Source of the DNA: Flavobacterium sp. KS-LB2
GTDB lineage: Bacteria > Bacteroidota > Bacteroidia > Flavobacteriales > Flavobacteriaceae
DNA length: 64,000 nt
NCBI RefSeq assembly: GCF_036895565.1
Contig: NZ_CP145904.1
Coordinates: 3,286,001-3,350,000, forward strand
Direction: 5' to 3'
Every line of letters starts with the position of its first letter. Within the stretch, counting starts at the first letter, position 1. Of this stretch, positions 62,895-64,000 are shown in pieces. The notes under the pieces are model-generated. The model did no database searches. It was given only the letters and a program-made list of their open reading frames with translations, and was not told where the DNA came from. A program made the translations under genes and the position numbers.

Positions 62895-62933
62895 GTTAAT
62901 TTCTTTTATGATTCTTTTCTAAAGTAGTAAAAA

Positions 62934-63443
62934 TTACCAACCAACATATTTGGGTGGTTGAATTTGATTCAGATTCAAATATACTAAAATTTGCGCTCGG
63001 TGATGCGTAACATGATCTTGCATCAAATTGAGTATTTGCAATTTTGATTTTGGACCAGCAAAAAAAGCTACTTTTTGGGATAATTCAGCATCATTGGTTT
63101 TTTGTACAAATGCCTTTGCTTTATCAAAAGAGTTTTTTATTTCTTGGATGATTTGCGCTTTAGAGAGTCCTTTTACGGCTTCTTTTTTCACATATTTCTC
63201 TTCCGAAAAATGCGTTGTACTCAACCAATCCATATTCTCTTGTATGTGAAATAATTGTTCTCTAAATGACATTTCCCGCTCGGCAGGTTTGTAATCATAT
63301 TTATCTTCCGGCATGGCTTGTGCAACGGCTACTAAATAATCTTTGGAATTATCCCATTTCTCGATGAAAGTAGCAATTACTTCAACTTGTGCAAAAATGC
63401 TATTGGAAAGCAATAAAACCACTATTATTAAACATTTTTTCAT
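62934..63443 (-). CDS. Exported DinB-like protein
   Basis: The 169-residue protein has a signal peptide (MKKCLIIVVLLLSNSIFAQ) and a DinB/YfiT four-helix domain with the metal-ligand pattern HIQENMDWL and DHVTHHRAQILVYLNL (His-x3-His). Metal-dependent thiol transferases belong to this fold, but exported forms have no assigned role. The open frame extends to 63521 but overlaps hemB; the Met at 63443, two bases past the hemB stop, starts the signal peptide. Confidence 0.85.
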   Translation of the reverse strand: MKKCLIIVVLLLSNSIFAQVEVIATFIEKWDNSKDYLVAVAQAMPEDKYDYKPAEREMSFREQLFHIQENMDWLSTTHFSEEKYVKKEAVKGLSKAQIIQEIKNSFDKAKAFVQKTNDAELSQKVAFFAGPKSKLQILNLMQDHVTHHRAQILVYLNLNQIQPPKYVGW

Positions 63444-63445
63444 TT

Positions 63446-64000
<555 letters not shown>

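Overview
The window is a low-GC chromosomal segment from a member of the Bacteroidota, most probably Flavobacterium or a close relative. Supporting signs are a gliding-motility lipoprotein (gldH), an ornithine-lipid synthase of the fused OlsF type, TonB-dependent receptors with carboxypeptidase-like N-terminal domains, a RicT with the Bacteroidota-type Cys-rich N-terminus, and many promoters of the Bacteroidota form TTTG-N(18-22)-TAnnTTTG. I see no rRNA, tRNA, CRISPR array, insertion sequence or prophage. Most genes are core or housekeeping.

Layout. 1-4.6 kb: a truncated Tas-like aldo/keto reductase, an OmpA-type lipoprotein, exonuclease III and olsF. 4.7-8.2 kb: two small membrane proteins, a 2-hydroxyacid dehydrogenase fused to a VOC domain, and nhaA. 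8.3-19.6 kb, almost all on the minus strand: a Dabb-domain protein, proC, mgtE-rsmA, a DUF4286 protein, a TPR protein behind a small exported protein, serS, an unpaired membrane histidine kinase and three small uncharacterised genes. 20-33.5 kb, mostly plus strand: metG, two EamA transporters, a HAD phosphatase, a major OmpA-type porin, a CAT-like acetyltransferase, ferritin, a small Cys-rich protein, a short SSB, a GNAT-nitrilase fusion, an M28 membrane peptidase and an epimerase. 33.5-36.2 kb: a large unrecognised lipoprotein gene followed by a five-helix membrane protein. 36.4-39.4 kb: an M13 peptidase and a SCO-family protein.

39.5-50.4 kb is a metal-homeostasis block: feoA-feoB, a FecA-like receptor, a 42-residue FeoB-associated Cys-rich protein, a DtxR/MntR-type regulator, an Nramp transporter fused to a UspA domain and, divergent from it, a second receptor translationally coupled to an exported thioredoxin-like protein. 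A shared TCTAAAT-type motif sits in the control regions of feoA and both receptors and may be the operator of the DtxR-type regulator.

50.4-64 kb: a lycopene cyclase homologue, a bacilliredoxin, trhO, an overlapping ricT-gldH pair followed by a class A PBP, the two subunits of a 3-oxoacid CoA-transferase, a fused SpmA/SpmB-like protein, a DnaQ-fold exonuclease, ogt, a lipoprotein cytochrome c, an exported DinB-like protein and the 3' part of hemB.

The most unusual observations are: (1) a 7-bp tandem repeat directly after an ATG, which puts a lipoprotein signal peptide out of frame; loss of exactly one unit would restore it, suggesting phase variation; (2) dispersed intergenic elements with conserved outer arms, where two copies carry perfect 13-bp inner stems with 4-nt loops of unrelated sequence; (3) the candidate metal operator; (4) several domain fusions. 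All functional names rest on recognising motifs by eye, without database searches.
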